From Valencia hispanica (Eukaryota; Chordata; Actinopteri; Cyprinodontiformes; Valenciidae), in NCBI GenBank assembly GCA_963556495.2, contig OY747723.1:13424501-13488500 (forward strand): DNA of 64,000 nt, written 5' to 3'. Positions within the stretch are counted from its first letter, which is position 1. Each line of letters opens with the position of its first letter. Shown piece by piece: positions 43,147-56,179 of the stretch. The notes under the pieces were generated by a model, which made no database searches, was not told the DNA's origin, and was given only the letters and a program-made list of their open reading frames with translations. The translations under genes and the position numbers were made by a program.

Positions 43147-43793
43147 GACTGAGCTGTAGATCTCTGCAGCTCGTCCAGAGTCACCATGGGCCTCTTGGCT
43201 GCATTTCTGATCAGCGCTCTCCTTGTTCGGCCTGTGAGTTTAGGTGGACGGCCTTGTCTTGGTAGGTTTACAGTTGTGCCATACTCCTTTCATTTCTGAA
43301 TGATCGCTTGAACAGCGCTCCGTGGGATGTTCAAGGCTTGGGAAATCTTTTTGTAGCCTAAGCCTGCTTTAAATTTCTCAATACCTTTATCTCTGACCTG
43401 TCCGGTGTGTTCTTTTGACTTCATGGTGTTGTTGCTCCCAACATTCTCTTAGACAACCTCTGAGGCCGTCACAGGGCAGCTGTATTTGTACTGACATTAG
43501 ATTACACACAGGTGCACTCAATAAAGGCATTAGCACTCATCAGACAATGTCTATGGGCAACTGACTGCACTCAGACCAAAGGGGGCTGAATAATTACGCA
43601 CACCCCACTTTTCAGTTATTCATTTGTAAAAAATGTTTGGAATCATGTATGATTTTCATTCCACTTCTCACGTGTACACCACTTTGTATTGGTCTTTCAC
43701 CTGGAATTCCAATAAAACTGATTCATGTTTGTGGCTGTAATGTGACAAAATGTGGAAAAGTTCAAGGGGGCCGAATACTTTTGCAAGCCATTG
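43147..43793 (-). mobile_element. 5' half of the first Tc1 family, inverted copy
   Basis: Matches 2702 to about 3350 in reverse. The terminal repeat ends at 43793 beside TA (43794-43795) and has G rather than the family's AC at the third base from the end. The transposase start codon is at about 43422-43424, and the DNA-binding half runs down to about 43147, where homology stops in the second helix-turn-helix. In the matched part, the 43xxx copy and the 2702 copy are similar throughout. The catalytic half is absent. Confidence 0.88.
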
Positions 43794-43795
43794 TA

Positions 43796-44954
43796 GTTAC
43801 TGTAGCCACAGTAGGTGGTTTTTGTCACTGTGGAGAAAAAAGTTACATGTATTAATCTGCTTGATGTGTGATGGAACAATATGGATTCTCTTTTCAGCTT
43901 GTTCAGGTTAATAGTAATGAAAATGACAGGTAAAAAGAGATAGGCAGGATAGACGGGATTTTTTGACCCCGTCGGTCAAAATGACAGACAACAAAAAAGT
44001 CCAGCATGACCTCTGGATACACATACACCCAACCCTTTCTTTTAGGCCATCATTTAGTCATAAATATTCCTCTGCAGAATGAGGGAACAGGATATCAACA
44101 AGTTATCTTCTGTACCTGATCCATTTTACTTAAATAGACATCATGTCAATATGATTATACATTATCTAAGAAGGTACAACAAGCCTGAAAAAACAATTGT
44201 GGATTGTTTTATGGTTTGAAGCTTGTTCATGTGTAATGTATTATATATTATGAATAATGAAAGGATTTATATTTGTTCCCTTTACATCACTAAAAGGATA
44301 GGGAACCCCCTAACTCAGTGCATTAACATCCAAAATGTTGGGGAAAATGAAAAACTAGACTTGAGTCAAATCAGCAGCCCTCCACCACCATGCGATTACG
44401 TTTTTGCTTCATTGTGTGCTGTCTTTGGCTGTATTGTTTGACACGTAGTCATTTTCTTTCCAATTTTTCATTTTATGTTGTGCAAGTTGACCCCAGGGCA
44501 ACCATGACTGGGATATTAAAGGTAGCTGCTATGTCCAAAGAGCAGAAAGCCCCCTGATATTTTAGATATTTTTGTAATTTCAATTCAGTAGATTTCACCA
44601 CCTTTTTTGAGAGAAAGTTAAGGTTAGACAATTTAAATTCCACCATTTTTTTAAACCAGGGTAAAGGAGGTAAAATATACTTTCCACAGCTCACTGTTAG
44701 ACAGGTGCAACAAAGAGTGACACCTTAGGGTCACCTAGTCGCCATAACAACCATTAGACACTAACTGCATGCCAGAGAAAAGCCTTTTCTGTCCTACTGT
44801 AACTAAAAAGTATTTTTCTGAACTCTCCTATGACTTTAACTGGAAACACAAATTATTCTAATATTGTCTAAGATTCCTAAGCAACAAGCACTCAGGTTGG
44901 GTTTGGAGTTAATTTAAGGACTTGTTTGTTTAAAAATACCAAATGCCTTCTGTT
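43796..44954. other. Unique sequence
   Basis: No gene or element recognised. Confidence 0.35.
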
Positions 44955-46530
44955 AAGCATAGTAGAGGATGATGCTGTGACTCTGTTCATATCCAAAAGC
45001 CGTGGAATATGGCGTGGTATTAGGACCAGATTTAAGACTGCTGCGGACCCAACGGTGGCTACTTTCTTGCCACAAGAGACAATATCCAGTCTGAAGACAG
45101 CTACTGATAGGATTAACAACAGGTCGGCACTGGCAAATGATAAGGTGACCACTCATTTGCTTTAGCATTGGAGAAGCTAGTGACTAGCATGTCTAGGCTG
45201 GTCATCCACTGGATTGCCTACTCCCTCTGCTGTCCATTAGCATGGAAATGCTGGCGTTAGCCTTGAAGGCTAACGACGAGCATGCCTAGGCTGGTCACCC
45301 ACACTATTGCACGCGGATTCTTTAAAACAAAATGCTTCATTAAGAAAAATGGTTGACGTACAACATTTTTAGCCAACATGCATTGAACGTGTTCTGGTTC
45401 TTTTAATCCCAGTAACGTAGTCTCACTCACAGAAACTCATAATACTTCTGAATATTTGTATCCAGGTTTAATTAAGTATTGGCGAGTAGATGGTAAAATG
45501 GCACCGCTGGGACTCAGTCTTAGAAAAAATAGTGTGGACAAGAAAGAAGTAAAAACACATAGAAACAAGCTGAATTATATATCCTACTTCTGGGCTCCTC
45601 CTATAATTTAAGGAAGAAGGTCATCCTGTTCTGTTGTCTGGGAAATAAATGTGCAAGTCAGATGGCTTTACCTGATCTGACGAGTTCCATTCACGGTGTG
45701 AAGGAAACTAACTAAATGTACGTGCATGTATTGTTCTTTCGCTTTTGTATATCCTGTTATAACACAGACCAAAACAGTCAACTTAAGTTTACCAACCTTC
45801 TGTTTTAATACAGAGGATAAAAGACAGCAAAATTTCATGGTTTCCCGTTCTTCCGTTCAGTTATACAGCTGCTCCCTGCTCCAGAACAAAAAGACCCATT
45901 TAATTGAGCAAAAACAGCCATTTAATTAAGTTTTAGTCTTTTATGTACACATTGACAGGTGTTCTTTTGACAGAATTTGTCGTTGTTCAATGTGACGTCA
46001 AGCATAAATGTTGAACAAAAACATATAAACACAATGTTGTAAAACTGACAACCTACTATTATAGTATGTTGATTTGGTTATTAGCCGATGCATTTTCCCT
46101 TTTCTCTTCTCTTATTTACTGACAGATGGTGCAGTTTATATTCTTTTATTACATACAGTAAATGATATGAAGAGAAAAAAAATGTACATGTCTAATAAAG
46201 CGGATGACCAGTCTAGGCGTGCTATTTGTTGCCCTCTTCAATGCTATCGCCAGCCTTTCCGTGATAATGGACAGCAAAGTGAGTAGTAAATCCAGTGTGT
46301 GACCTGCCTAGGTATTCTAGTCACTAGCCTCTCAAATGCTATCGCAAGTGAGTGGCCTCCTTCTCAGTTACTGGTGCCGGTCTATCATTAATCAGATCAG
46401 TATCTGGTTTCGGAATGGACATAACCTCCTGCGATGAGGAAGTAACCACCGCTAAGTGCGCGATAGTCTTAATTTTGACCCTTTACTGCGCCATAACTAG
46501 AAACTTTGTTAGACTGCACAATGTCATGGA
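44955..46530. mobile_element. Foldback element with long inverted arms
   Basis: The left arm (about 44955-45310) is the imperfect inverted complement of the right arm (about 46205-46530). Matching words in order include ATTAAGACT, GCGGTGGnTAC, GATACTGATnnGATTAA, GGCCACTCA, GCTAGTGACTAG, CTAGGC and TGCTGTCCATTA. Each arm contains two subrepeats around CTAGGCTGGTCA, about 110 bp apart. The spacer (45311-46204) is AT-rich without a transposase. The divergence of the arms is substantial, so this is an old insertion. Confidence 0.7.
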
Positions 46531-46574
46531 CTCTTTGAAATACCAGTAGATTTTTAATAAGCATCTGGTGGTCT

Positions 46575-46760
46575 CTGAACTATAATGGTCCCACCTTCTC
46601 ACATGGACCTAAATCCTGTAGAAAACTTGTGGGGTGAGGTGAAGAGAGTAGGAGGACCCAAGACACAGGAATTATCAATGATTGAGGAATGATTAATTAT
46701 ATCCCTCTCTCTGTATGCTCCAACCTTTTGAACTATTGGAATAGACTAAGTGCTGTTCCC
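46575..46760 (+). mobile_element. Tc1-like remnant
   Basis: The plus strand reads the end of a transposase: CATGGACCTAAATCCTGTAG followed by AAAACTTGTGGGGTGAGG (DLNPVENLWGE, third catalytic motif) at about 46602-46640. Frame lost soon after. No ends seen. Confidence 0.6.
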
Positions 46761-47146
46761 ACCGATGTTAAAAAGTTTTACTTGTATAGATATTCGACAA
46801 AAGTAGAGTTTCTTTCACATTAGCGCAAATAAATGAAGCATATGGGGGTGTTAACTTGCCGCCTTAAGCACTCTGCACCTGCAGTAGAATTCAAATTATC
46901 CTTACAATGCGCTTTTTCAAAAGACATGTCCTGATAATATGTAGTTAAAGTAGTTAAAAGGATTAGCCTGTGCTGCATCACTACCGTATCACTTGGCACC
47001 ATGTCAAAGATAATTAGGAGTCATTAAAACATTTTCCGTGCAAGCTCTGTTCATTTTCTGTCTCATTGCACTTGAAAGTACAGGATCTCCATTGTCATTC
47101 AAGTTGGAGAGCAAGACGGCGAGGGTCACGCTCTAGGATTCTTTTT

Positions 47147-47169
47147 GGGGGGGGGGGGGGGGGGGGGGG
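47147..47169. repeat. G homopolymer, 23 bases
   Basis: An uninterrupted G run preceded by CTTTTT. Prone to length error in sequencing. It could form a quadruplex on the plus strand. Confidence 0.9.
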
Positions 47170-47329
47170 TAATTTCTTACCTGTGAGCGGCGTAAAACCT
47201 ATCATCGATGCAAATTTTTCACAACTGTTATAAACCTGAACACAAGAGTTCAGCAGTGGCTTGTTAATTGGTGAGAAACTCTGTCACACACACACCGGGT
47301 GCATAACAATGTTCCACCCACGCACACAC

Positions 47330-47640
47330 CTACGCACCAGGCTTTTGCTTTTGGTATTTGCTCCCACGCACGGTGTTGCAAGTTGTTGGTAAGGATGCGC
47401 TTGCGTCCGTGGCAACGCAGAGATGTTTTCTTTTTTTTTTTTTTTTTTTTTTTCAACTTTCTCGTCCACATTTGCTGGGGGCACGCGGACGGGGCAGAGA
47501 GCCAATGTGCGATAATTGCCTTTTGTCTGAGTGAAACGGTGAGCCAGAAGAGGAGTTCAAGTGTGCACCCATTGCTCAGAGCTTAGACTCCCTCCTGCTG
47601 CTGGATTCAGTTTTTTCCCCGCTATGTTCAGGTAAACAGA
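47330..47640 (+). other. CpG-richer block, possible promoter or first exon
   Basis: More CpG dinucleotides than its surroundings (CACGCACGG, GCGCTTGCGTCCG, GGCACGCGGACGGGG), interrupted by a T run of 23 (47431-47453). Near its end CGCTATGTTCAG is followed by GTAAAC (about 47618-47634), which looks like a start codon with a splice donor. No protein similarity supports an exon. Confidence 0.25.
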
Positions 47641-48269
47641 CTGCGTAGGGAATAAGGGGGCCGCTGCTCAGCAAAGGAGATCAGAAACTCCTGCAATGGG
47701 GGAATCGCAGGGGACCATTAGGCTTACAAAATGAATTTTTATTGGCTGAGGTCACACACTGTGTTGCTTATTTTTCCCTTTGTTCTCATTGCTACTGAAA
47801 CACAGGCAAAGATCAAACCCGTTTCACATTCTCCGTCTTTTCTTTCTGGTATAATTTGCCAGGAACATTTTTGCAACAGCCTGAATGGACATGTTTGAAA
47901 AAATCTCAACAGAACTCCAGAGAGCAGCTGAAACTCCAGTCATTAAACTTTATGACCTTCAAAACGAAGCGCTGGGTTAATGAAGCTGGATAACTTTTTT
48001 TTCTGCTTTTCTTGTAAATTTGTGATCAACTGGAGCTGTGCTGAAATATGCTACACGCTTAAGTAATAACGAGCCATATCCCTACAGAGTAAATATGCTA
48101 ACGTGGCCTGGCACTTTACCAAAGTGCTCTAGATAGAAATATTGTCATTCAAATTTTTTTTTCAAATTTGTGATTTAGTAATGGCCCCAGAAAAGAAGAG
48201 CAAAGCTGCGATAACATGTCATAGGAGCTGTAGCCCACTTAGACACACCCCCTTAAATTTTCATGTCCC

Positions 48270-48890
48270 GACTAGGGGTGTGCCGATTTACCATAAATCG
48301 ATTAATTGCGATGTGAAAAGGGCTAAATCGATCAAAAATCAAAAGTGTTCTAAAAAATTTTTATTTTTCATAATAATTAAATGAAAGAAAACAGAAGTCC
48401 AGCGTGCCGCATGGACATTTTTAGGGGACGGACCTGCAAAACAGTATGGCTGCAGCTAGTGTTTCAGCCATGCAGCGTGGAATTTACAAAATTCAGCTAA
48501 TATTTTGCACTTTAGATATGAAAGAAGCATCTTTGTAGTGGGTTATGTCAGCAGCAACGTCTTCTTTTCCCCGGACATGTCCCCTTTTTCGTTGCTGTCC
48601 GGGGCACCCTCCGCAAGCGCAACGCAGCTCATGTTGACGTCAGCCCAAGTGCAGCTTTAAGTATGAAACGCTAAGGAAGTGTCCTTCATTCCATCTCGAT
48701 GGCAAGTAATGTGTGGCGGAGAGCTCCTTACTCATAGCTGGCAGAATTGTTTCTGTGTGTGACAGGTGGCAAACATCCCATTGATCAAACTGAGGCAAAA
48801 ACAATGAAAACGCTGCAAAGTTGGAGTGCTGTATTAAATTGACAGCCGAAAAAGACTGGAGTATATACTTTAATATGGAGTATATACTTT
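48270..48890. mobile_element. hAT-like fragment
   Basis: Begins near CTAGGGGTGTGCCGATTTAC (48272) with ATCGATTAATTGCGAT following, resembling hAT ends of the CAGGGGTGTGCCGAT type. The interior to about 48890 is non-coding and includes a 20-bp tandem duplication (GGAGTATATACTTTA, near 48858-48890). The right end was not determined. Confidence 0.4.
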
Positions 48891-50855
48891 AAGTGTCTTT
48901 GGGAGAATTATCTTTTATTACTTTGAATAGAGAAATAATACTTATTTTCTCAGAATATAATTTCAGATATTTGTGTAATTTTTGTCCTGCATGACTTAAA
49001 AACTGAGCTATTATTGTTATGGGTTTATTTTCTAATACAGAAGATTAATTATTTCTATTTAGATTTTCAAGACATTTCTTTTATGGTTGACTTTTAAAAG
49101 CTGATCTGAAGTTTATTAAATTTTTCTTTTTAACCACATAGAGCAGGAGTACTTTAAATATGTTTAAATCAAAAGTCTTATTTAAGTAAACAGAATATGA
49201 CTGATGTGTATAAGGATTGAACCAGGTTTCCTCTTTTATGGAAATCAAAATAGGGTCACCCTATATTAAATTTATATTGCCAACACACATTTCCTTTAGC
49301 TTTCATTGAAAATATGACATTGATATAATTATGAAACATATTTTGGAAATGTGTTGGTTTATTTGTGGTTTGACAGTAACAAAAGACATGACATTAATTG
49401 GTTTGGATTAATTTTAATTAATGGAAACGGAATAGATTGAAGAGTAGAAAGTAGCCATGGATGGAGTAAAGGAAAAAACACCTAAATGGGGAAGCGCAAA
49501 AACTGAACATTTTCAGTAATCTATGGATGTAACCTCCAGATGCCCTGAACAGCACGTGAAACGTGGACATGTCCAGGGAAAAGAGGACGTTTGGTTAAAA
49601 AAGGGCCCCATCGAACTCCATTGTTGGTCTTTTGCTCCAAACATAGTTTGGCTCCCATTTTCCAGTGATGCTGGTACAGATCCAAGGATCCAAGAATAAC
49701 CAATCAGGATTGTGAAAAGTTAACAAACACCCTTGTTGTTTAAAGCATCATTAATTAAGAAGGTGTATGCAGGGACACTGATATGAATAGCGTGATCGGT
49801 ATAGCTAAGCAGTCTCCATACACTGAGGTCCTTTCATTAAAAACTCTTAGAGGGAGAATCAAACATTTGCGACGAGCAACGTTTATCGTCACACGTTGAT
49901 GAGGACCAGTTTAGAACCAGCACCAGCTGGTTCTAAACTGGTATTAGGCATTGAAACCATTAGCAGTGGGGAAAAAAACCCAAATTGAGACCTCAAAGTC
50001 TCAATTTTCCTGAACTCAGTGGAATATAGAGTGTTACTCACAATTCTCATTTAGGTAAATTGAGAAAAAAAGTTTTGACACAAAGCGACATCTAATTAGC
50101 ATATACATAATGTTCCAAATCCTCTTTTCTCCTCTTCTCACAGCTCTTCCTTTCAAACACACAAAATGCTTTGATGGCAGTGGGGCGTGCGGCATCTTCA
50201 CCTCGGCATGATGTGGCGCACCTCTCAGCCCCTCAAATATTCTCTTTGATGTCACCAACATGTCAACGGCAGTCCAGACTGTGACACAGCTGTGTGTTCA
50301 AAGAGCAGTCAAACATCATGTACAGCAGCTAATGAGCTGAGCGCACTCCCAGCGTGTCTACATGGTGTTTTCTTGGGGTTTTATTAACTTGTTCTTCACC
50401 CGTTCTTTGGCTTTTGTTGCTTTGTGGAAGCATTGACGAAAGTGACCGTTTGGACCAAATAAAGGAGGTTTGGTTGGAAGATGGTGGGTGTATCAGTAGT
50501 CTGTAGAGATGGACTCTCTCTCCTTGAAATTAGTCACTCATTCACTTTCACTGAAAAACTTGTTAGGCAAGAAATGGTATAAATGCTTGAATTGCAAGAA
50601 ATTATGCAGATGGCTGCGATGATTAGGAGAAAATTGTTCTGTTTTATTCTCCCTTCCAAGTTGATTATTTTGACAGTTAAATCAATCTTAATGAAAAAAA
50701 CTAAAAATAAATTTTACACTAAACCCGTACCCCTTTTTTTGAGAGCTTATAAGTTCTGTGACCACTGAGGCATTGATATTCTCTATATCCTCTTTGACCC
50801 TTTGGAATTTGTCAAGTTTCTTTTGTTACTTTTTCTTTGTTTTTTTGTTATCACT
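48891..50855. other. Unique sequence with one strong hairpin
   Basis: No gene recognised. The hairpins at 49905-49942 and 49982-50007 are annotated separately. Confidence 0.4.
49905..49942. repeat. Perfect 17-bp hairpin
   Basis: ACCAGTTTAGAACCAGC and its exact complement are separated by ACCA. Forty bases to the right is a second perfect stem of 10 bp (AAATTGAGAC/GTCTCAATTT, 49982-50007). The pair may be the core of a small foldback element, and a structured RNA is less likely because pairing stops abruptly at 17 bp. Confidence 0.8.
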
Positions 50856-51276
50856 CAGTATGTTTACATGCACATCTAAATCGAGCTTTTGGCAATAATC
50901 AAGCTAATACCTCAACCATAATGGGAGCCTGTATACCAGTTTACATGTCACTCAGAAAACCAAATTATTGGATGAAATGTGTTCGCCCCTGCGATGCCAG
51001 GTGGCGACATGCGCCCTTTGACGTTGGCATTCTTTTGGTGGGCCAAGAGCGTCAAGGAGGCCAGTTATAGCTAATAGCTTGGCTAAGCTCCTTCTGCTAT
51101 TTACATGCAGAGAAATTTGGCTAACCGCATTATCGTGGATCGATAAGCTCGAATAATACTAGGCCAGTTTGGTTCGACTCCAGCCGGACTAAGATGTATA
51201 TATGCATTTCAAAAGTCCAAATTTAGTTGGACTAAGGCAATAATACCCTTTTCTCTTACTGCATGTAAACACACTG
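50856..51276. mobile_element. MITE with terminal inverted repeats
   Basis: Starts CAGTATGTTTACATGCAC and ends GCATGTAAACACACTG, inverted counterparts of about 18 bp. Non-coding, 421 bp. The target duplication is unclear, so the superfamily is open; hAT or PIF/Harbinger are options. Confidence 0.65.
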
Positions 51277-54130
51277 ACGGTGTCTATTTGGAATACCTCT
51301 TGTCTACTATGTCTACCACCACAATAGTTAACCATCATCTGAAAGTCCCATAAATTTGTTTTGTTCTCAACCAAACTTGCTGGTTTCACCCACTTTGACC
51401 GTGGAACCTCCTTAACACATCCTTGGAACATCTGTGCTGACACAGATGTTGCAGCCAGTAACTGCGTGTTTCTTTCAGGGGCATCTTTAAACAGGCGCCG
51501 TCTTGGGACGTGTTTGATGCAGTAGAACCCGTACTTTATTGTTATTGTGCTGAGAGACTGTTGTTCTGCTGCCATGTTTAACGACTCTGTGCTCTTCTTT
51601 AGTTCATCCTTCCCCACCCATTGGTAGCTTTTCTTTGTTCTGACTGTGATTCATGCCACACATTACGTTTCCATAATGGTTCCTCCTGGTCCTCTACCTT
51701 CTCATTGGGTTTTTGCTGCCTACTACATTTGTTAAGCTGTTCATTATAGGGAGCCATCTTCTTGTTATACTTCACAATCTTGTTCCATCCTGGGCTGTGG
51801 CTTTAATATAACAGGTCTTTGGCAACCCTCCTTGCACCAGGAATACAGTCTATAAGAGTGGATGGTCTGGACTTTATGACCAGTCTTGGGACTACCGCAG
51901 AATCTAACATCTATGGTCTTCTTATCTCCTCTCTTGGGGTTACTGCCAATCAACGGCAAGGAAAATGAATGGAGCTTCTGGATTGGTTGCTTTGCAAACG
52001 CCAGCCAATAGTGTGTCAAGTAGCATTGAATGTTAACGGTGAAATTAGTGATTAGTTCTTTTTAGTACGAAAGATCTTTAAGAAGAAACTTTTTGCACTC
52101 TGTTGGGTATTTGCGGCAAACATGCTCGTTAAGATATACCCATGGAAATATATCTGAAATAATTGGCCATTATTTGGGTCTAGGAAAACATCATGACAAC
52201 AGTGCCTGTCGGCATATGGCTGTTCACGTGTCCATATCTGTGTTTGTGTATATATGTTGGAGGTAGCAGTAGAGGGTGATCTGTACAGTCATTAGCACAC
52301 AGCAGGTTTGTAGCGAGGCGTGGAGCTCTCCTGCAGCAGAGGCCACAAACTCGGCCTCATTATGGTGTCTGAGTTCAGATCCAGGCCTGATTTGCTCGAC
52401 TTTGCATGACTTCAGTTTAACGGTATATGCCGTGGAAGAGGAATCAGCACAACAAATCTCATTAAAAGGAATAAACTTTATAAGTGTTGTTAAGGTCAAA
52501 CTGCAAGACGTAAACAGGGTTAAAATTATAATTACATCATTTAAGTGTTTACGTCTTATCCATGCAAGCTAGTGCCAGCAGAAAGTTTACAAATTAAAAA
52601 ATATATAAAAAGCTTGGGGGTTAATTAACCGGTATAAGCGCCGAAAGGATTATATTTCTTCCTCTAACATTTCAGGTAAAGATTTAATCTTAAAAAATTG
52701 CTTCAAGGTTGTTGTAGGTTTAACAATTGAGGCAAAGCAGAGGTGTCAGTTTTCCTTAATTATAGCCTGTTAGCCAATAAAGTTTTTCTAAACTTTTTTT
52801 TTTCTTGAGGAAAGCACAAAAAGGCTTTCTTTAAACCAGTTTTCTTAAAGGTCTCGTTCACTGAGAAACCTTGTAATCCTTGTTCCTTTTGAAATATGAC
52901 TGGCCAGTCTGAGTTGCATATGCAAACGGCACCTGAACATTTTCTTCGACCCCCATTGCCTGCAATAGCCACAGAAAGGAAATAGATGGGAAAACGAACG
53001 AGTCGGGAAAAAGCCAGTCCCTTCTACGTCACAGGGAAAATTAGTATTCATGGTCTTGCCTGCTTTGGCTGGTGACTGCCCACGGGAAGGCTGTATTGAT
53101 GTTTGTGGCCAGCGATGAGCAGAGGGCGTCTTCTGCTAGCAGAAGCTAACCATTAGCAACTCCACAACATGGCGGAACACGTTCGGGCTTGTGTTATTTG
53201 TCGAGCTAACACATCAACAATGAATTTTGCAGCTTTATGGATAATCAGTAGACACATTTCTGTTTCTCGTTTCAAGTGACACCAAAGTTAAAAAAGTAAT
53301 GGGTTCAAATCCTGTAAATTTTCTATCATACCGTTTCTATACCTTAATTAGGTTGCCAAAGACTGACATACCGATGGAGCGCAAAGTTGCACTCCCAATG
53401 TTGTCAGCATGCCTAGCTTTAATTTGCTTATTAATTCTTTTTTAACCCAACCCCATATTATTTGGATCTACATCTTAATTTGGAACTTTATCTCTGTAAC
53501 AACATTTACTTTCCTAAGCTGTGTATAAAATATGCTTTAAGTAGTAATAAGATGCTACTTAAAGGTATTCTTAAACGGCTACTTTAGATTGTTTTAGCAA
53601 AAAAAATAGCTTAAATATAAAGGAAGCACTGGATATTTAGCCCCTTTTTTTAAAAAAAAGTTGTTTTTGCTTGCACAGCATTTTTTACGGCTTTGTTCCT
53701 ATTTGCATGCATTTCTAAAAGACCGTTTGCTTTCAAAGCGCACAACAACTTGCATTACTTCTGTCAATATGACTGTTCGGTGGATTCACGACTGTCTGAA
53801 GGGCACCAACTTGTTTTACTCCCTGCTACATCAGTTCATTTGAAGCAACAATAAAACACAGCTGACGGCTTTCATTAACTGGGAAGTGGAATCAAACCCC
53901 GGGCTGTGCAAGCTGGGATTTCTAGCAGAACATTTCACTAAGGTGTTGATGCCCACAGGTTTAGTTCTGTGTCATCAAAAACCCTCGACTAAAAACAACA
54001 CAGATGTTCTGTATCTTTTAAGAGTGTTCTGCTCTCAAAACAAGACTTGTGAGAGCATCTTGGGGGGGAAAAAAGATCTTAAAATTTGATAGACAAAATC
54101 AGAACCTACATAATGAGCTGTATTAATGAT
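51277..54130. other. Unique sequence
   Basis: No exon recognised. The 142-codon minus-strand frame at 51189-51617 overlaps the MITE edge and has no known domain. Confidence 0.4.
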
Positions 54131-54134
54131 TTAA

Positions 54135-54330
54135 CATCTTGTAGAACCATCTTTACCAGCAGCAAATTGAAGTAATTACCTCGTTAGTCATCTTGTACTC
54201 TTTTTGTCTCATCGGCTCTACACTTCATTTATGCATGGCTTCCCGCCACTGTGTTTCAGTCAGGTTGAGTTCTGGACTTTGACTAGGCCATCGCAACATA
54301 TTTGCAGCTGCATTTGTGAACTTTGTTTCA
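54135..54330 (-). mobile_element. Tc1-like remnant
   Basis: The minus strand shows the part of a Tc1 around PDLNP (GTTCTGGACTTTGACTAGGCC, 54268-54288) preceded by AACCATCTTTACCAGCAGCAA (54145-54165), which is the region near the transposase C-terminus. No ends. Confidence 0.5.
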
Positions 54331-56179
54331 CTTTGAAGCAGATTGTTTCTCAGATTTGACAACTTGAATATGTTGATATAAAGAGGAGATCATGGTGGAC
54401 TTGATGATTATGAGGGCCACGGGTTGTGTGGATGAATGAGTTTTAATACAAAGGAGTCAAACTAGTGGCAGTGTAAAAACAATTTGAAAAAGAGGATAAA
54501 GTTTAAACTAAGTTTCTACCATGTCTGTGTGCCGCTAGAATCCATCAAAGAACTTTTTATGCAAATTTGAAAGTAATTTACATTTTGCTCTTAAAATAAT
54601 AGTCTTTTTTTCTCTAGCAGAGGAAGGAAAGTGACATATTAACCAAAGCATTCAGAACCAGGACAGTGTTTGATAAACAGTAATTTTTTATCTCACCCCT
54701 CTCTTACTGGCAGTGTTACTTCTATCATGTAATTAAATCTAAACGAGGACTCTCAGCAGCACAGCTTGATGGGTCTTGCTAATTGGTCCTGCTTTAGAAT
54801 CCGTAATCAGCAGCGCAGCTTCTAGAAAATGGGCTTTGTATTGTCTTTGCTAGTTATTTCATGCTGTAAAAGTATTGAACATTATGAGCGGCTCTGTTCA
54901 TTCGCCGTGCAGTCAGGTGTACGCACGGATCCCCATGCATGAGTGACCGTGTTTGCATCACTGCTTTCATGTTGAATAGTTTGAATATTCAGGTGAATCA
55001 GCACGACGTTTGTGTCTCCTAGTCAAAAAACTGGATTTATGAAAAAACTGTCTGAAACTCAAAAAGTTGCTATAAGAGTAGCTAGAGATTTGACGAGATC
55101 AACCCTTTGATACGTGGGCGCCTGACTGTTTGCTACTTCAATTCATAGGTAGAAGTACATATGAAAACAATAAAAATTTGCTTTCCATCAGTGTGATAAC
55201 TTATGACTAAATGGACGCCTATTTGTTGGGTTGTATGGACACAGTTGAAGCAAAGTAAAAGAGAACGGCGATATTATGACTTGAGATTCAAGTCATGCTT
55301 TTTGGTTTCAAAGAGGCATTAAAAGGCTCCCTTAAGTAAAGAAAAATGGGGGTTGTAGTGATAAAACTTTGTGAATAATAATATACCGCATATATAATAA
55401 TAATAAGTATGATGCTGTGGCAACAGTTTAGGTTAGAGCTGCAGGTATAAATTATATGAATCTAATGGCTAATTTTCTCTCTTTCAAATATTTATGTTGC
55501 TCTCTATTATGTGTATCATGCAACCTCCACAATCATTATTTCTGTAACATGTTTAGGTTTAAAATGGAAATAAGCCTATTACAGATAATTCATGACCGTC
55601 TGAGTCTAGCTAAGTCACGCTTAGGGGAAACTGAGGGCAATCACAGTATCTTTACATTCATTATTTGTCATATTCAGAATCTTAGGCTTATATGAAACAC
55701 ATCCATTATGGCCTGTACAGCAGCTAAAGGATGAGAAAGAAGAGTCTTTTTAGGGGGAACAATTATTGGATATATGACACTGTTGGATGTTTTAGAAATT
55801 AAAAAATTATAATTTCACACAAAACAGACCTTTAATCGAATTATTGTGCTTTTCTGTTGTTGTTTTTTACATAAATGACAGTAATTCTACTTCCCTAATT
55901 CCCTCTTCCAAGAAACGACATTATGTAACTTGTTGCCGCATGTTTACTTCTTGTGTTCTCTCTCAACTCCTTGCATGGACATTAAAGTTTCATTTAATCA
56001 TAAATCTGTAAACAACAGAGAAAGCCAACAAAACCTAGTAAAAGATTTAAAAACTGGGACGACTGAATCACAGCCTACATCTCATCCTGGCATTCCAGCT
56101 AGCTTCCTCTGACATGGCAAACAAGCTCCCTAAGCGGGGTTCATTTTCACTCGCTGCCACAGGCATTCAGACCTCTGGA
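54331..56179. other. Unique sequence; candidate conserved block
   Basis: No gene recognised. About 54690-55000 is repeat-free with many short TAAT and TGCAT words and is a candidate conserved non-coding element. Confidence 0.35.

Noticed and set aside
47299..47586. Open frame with a run of phenylalanines
   Set aside because: Produced by the T23 homopolymer; no domain or splice context.
49905..49942. microRNA precursor
   Set aside because: The stem is only 17 bp with a 4-base loop and pairing stops sharply, too short for a normal precursor.
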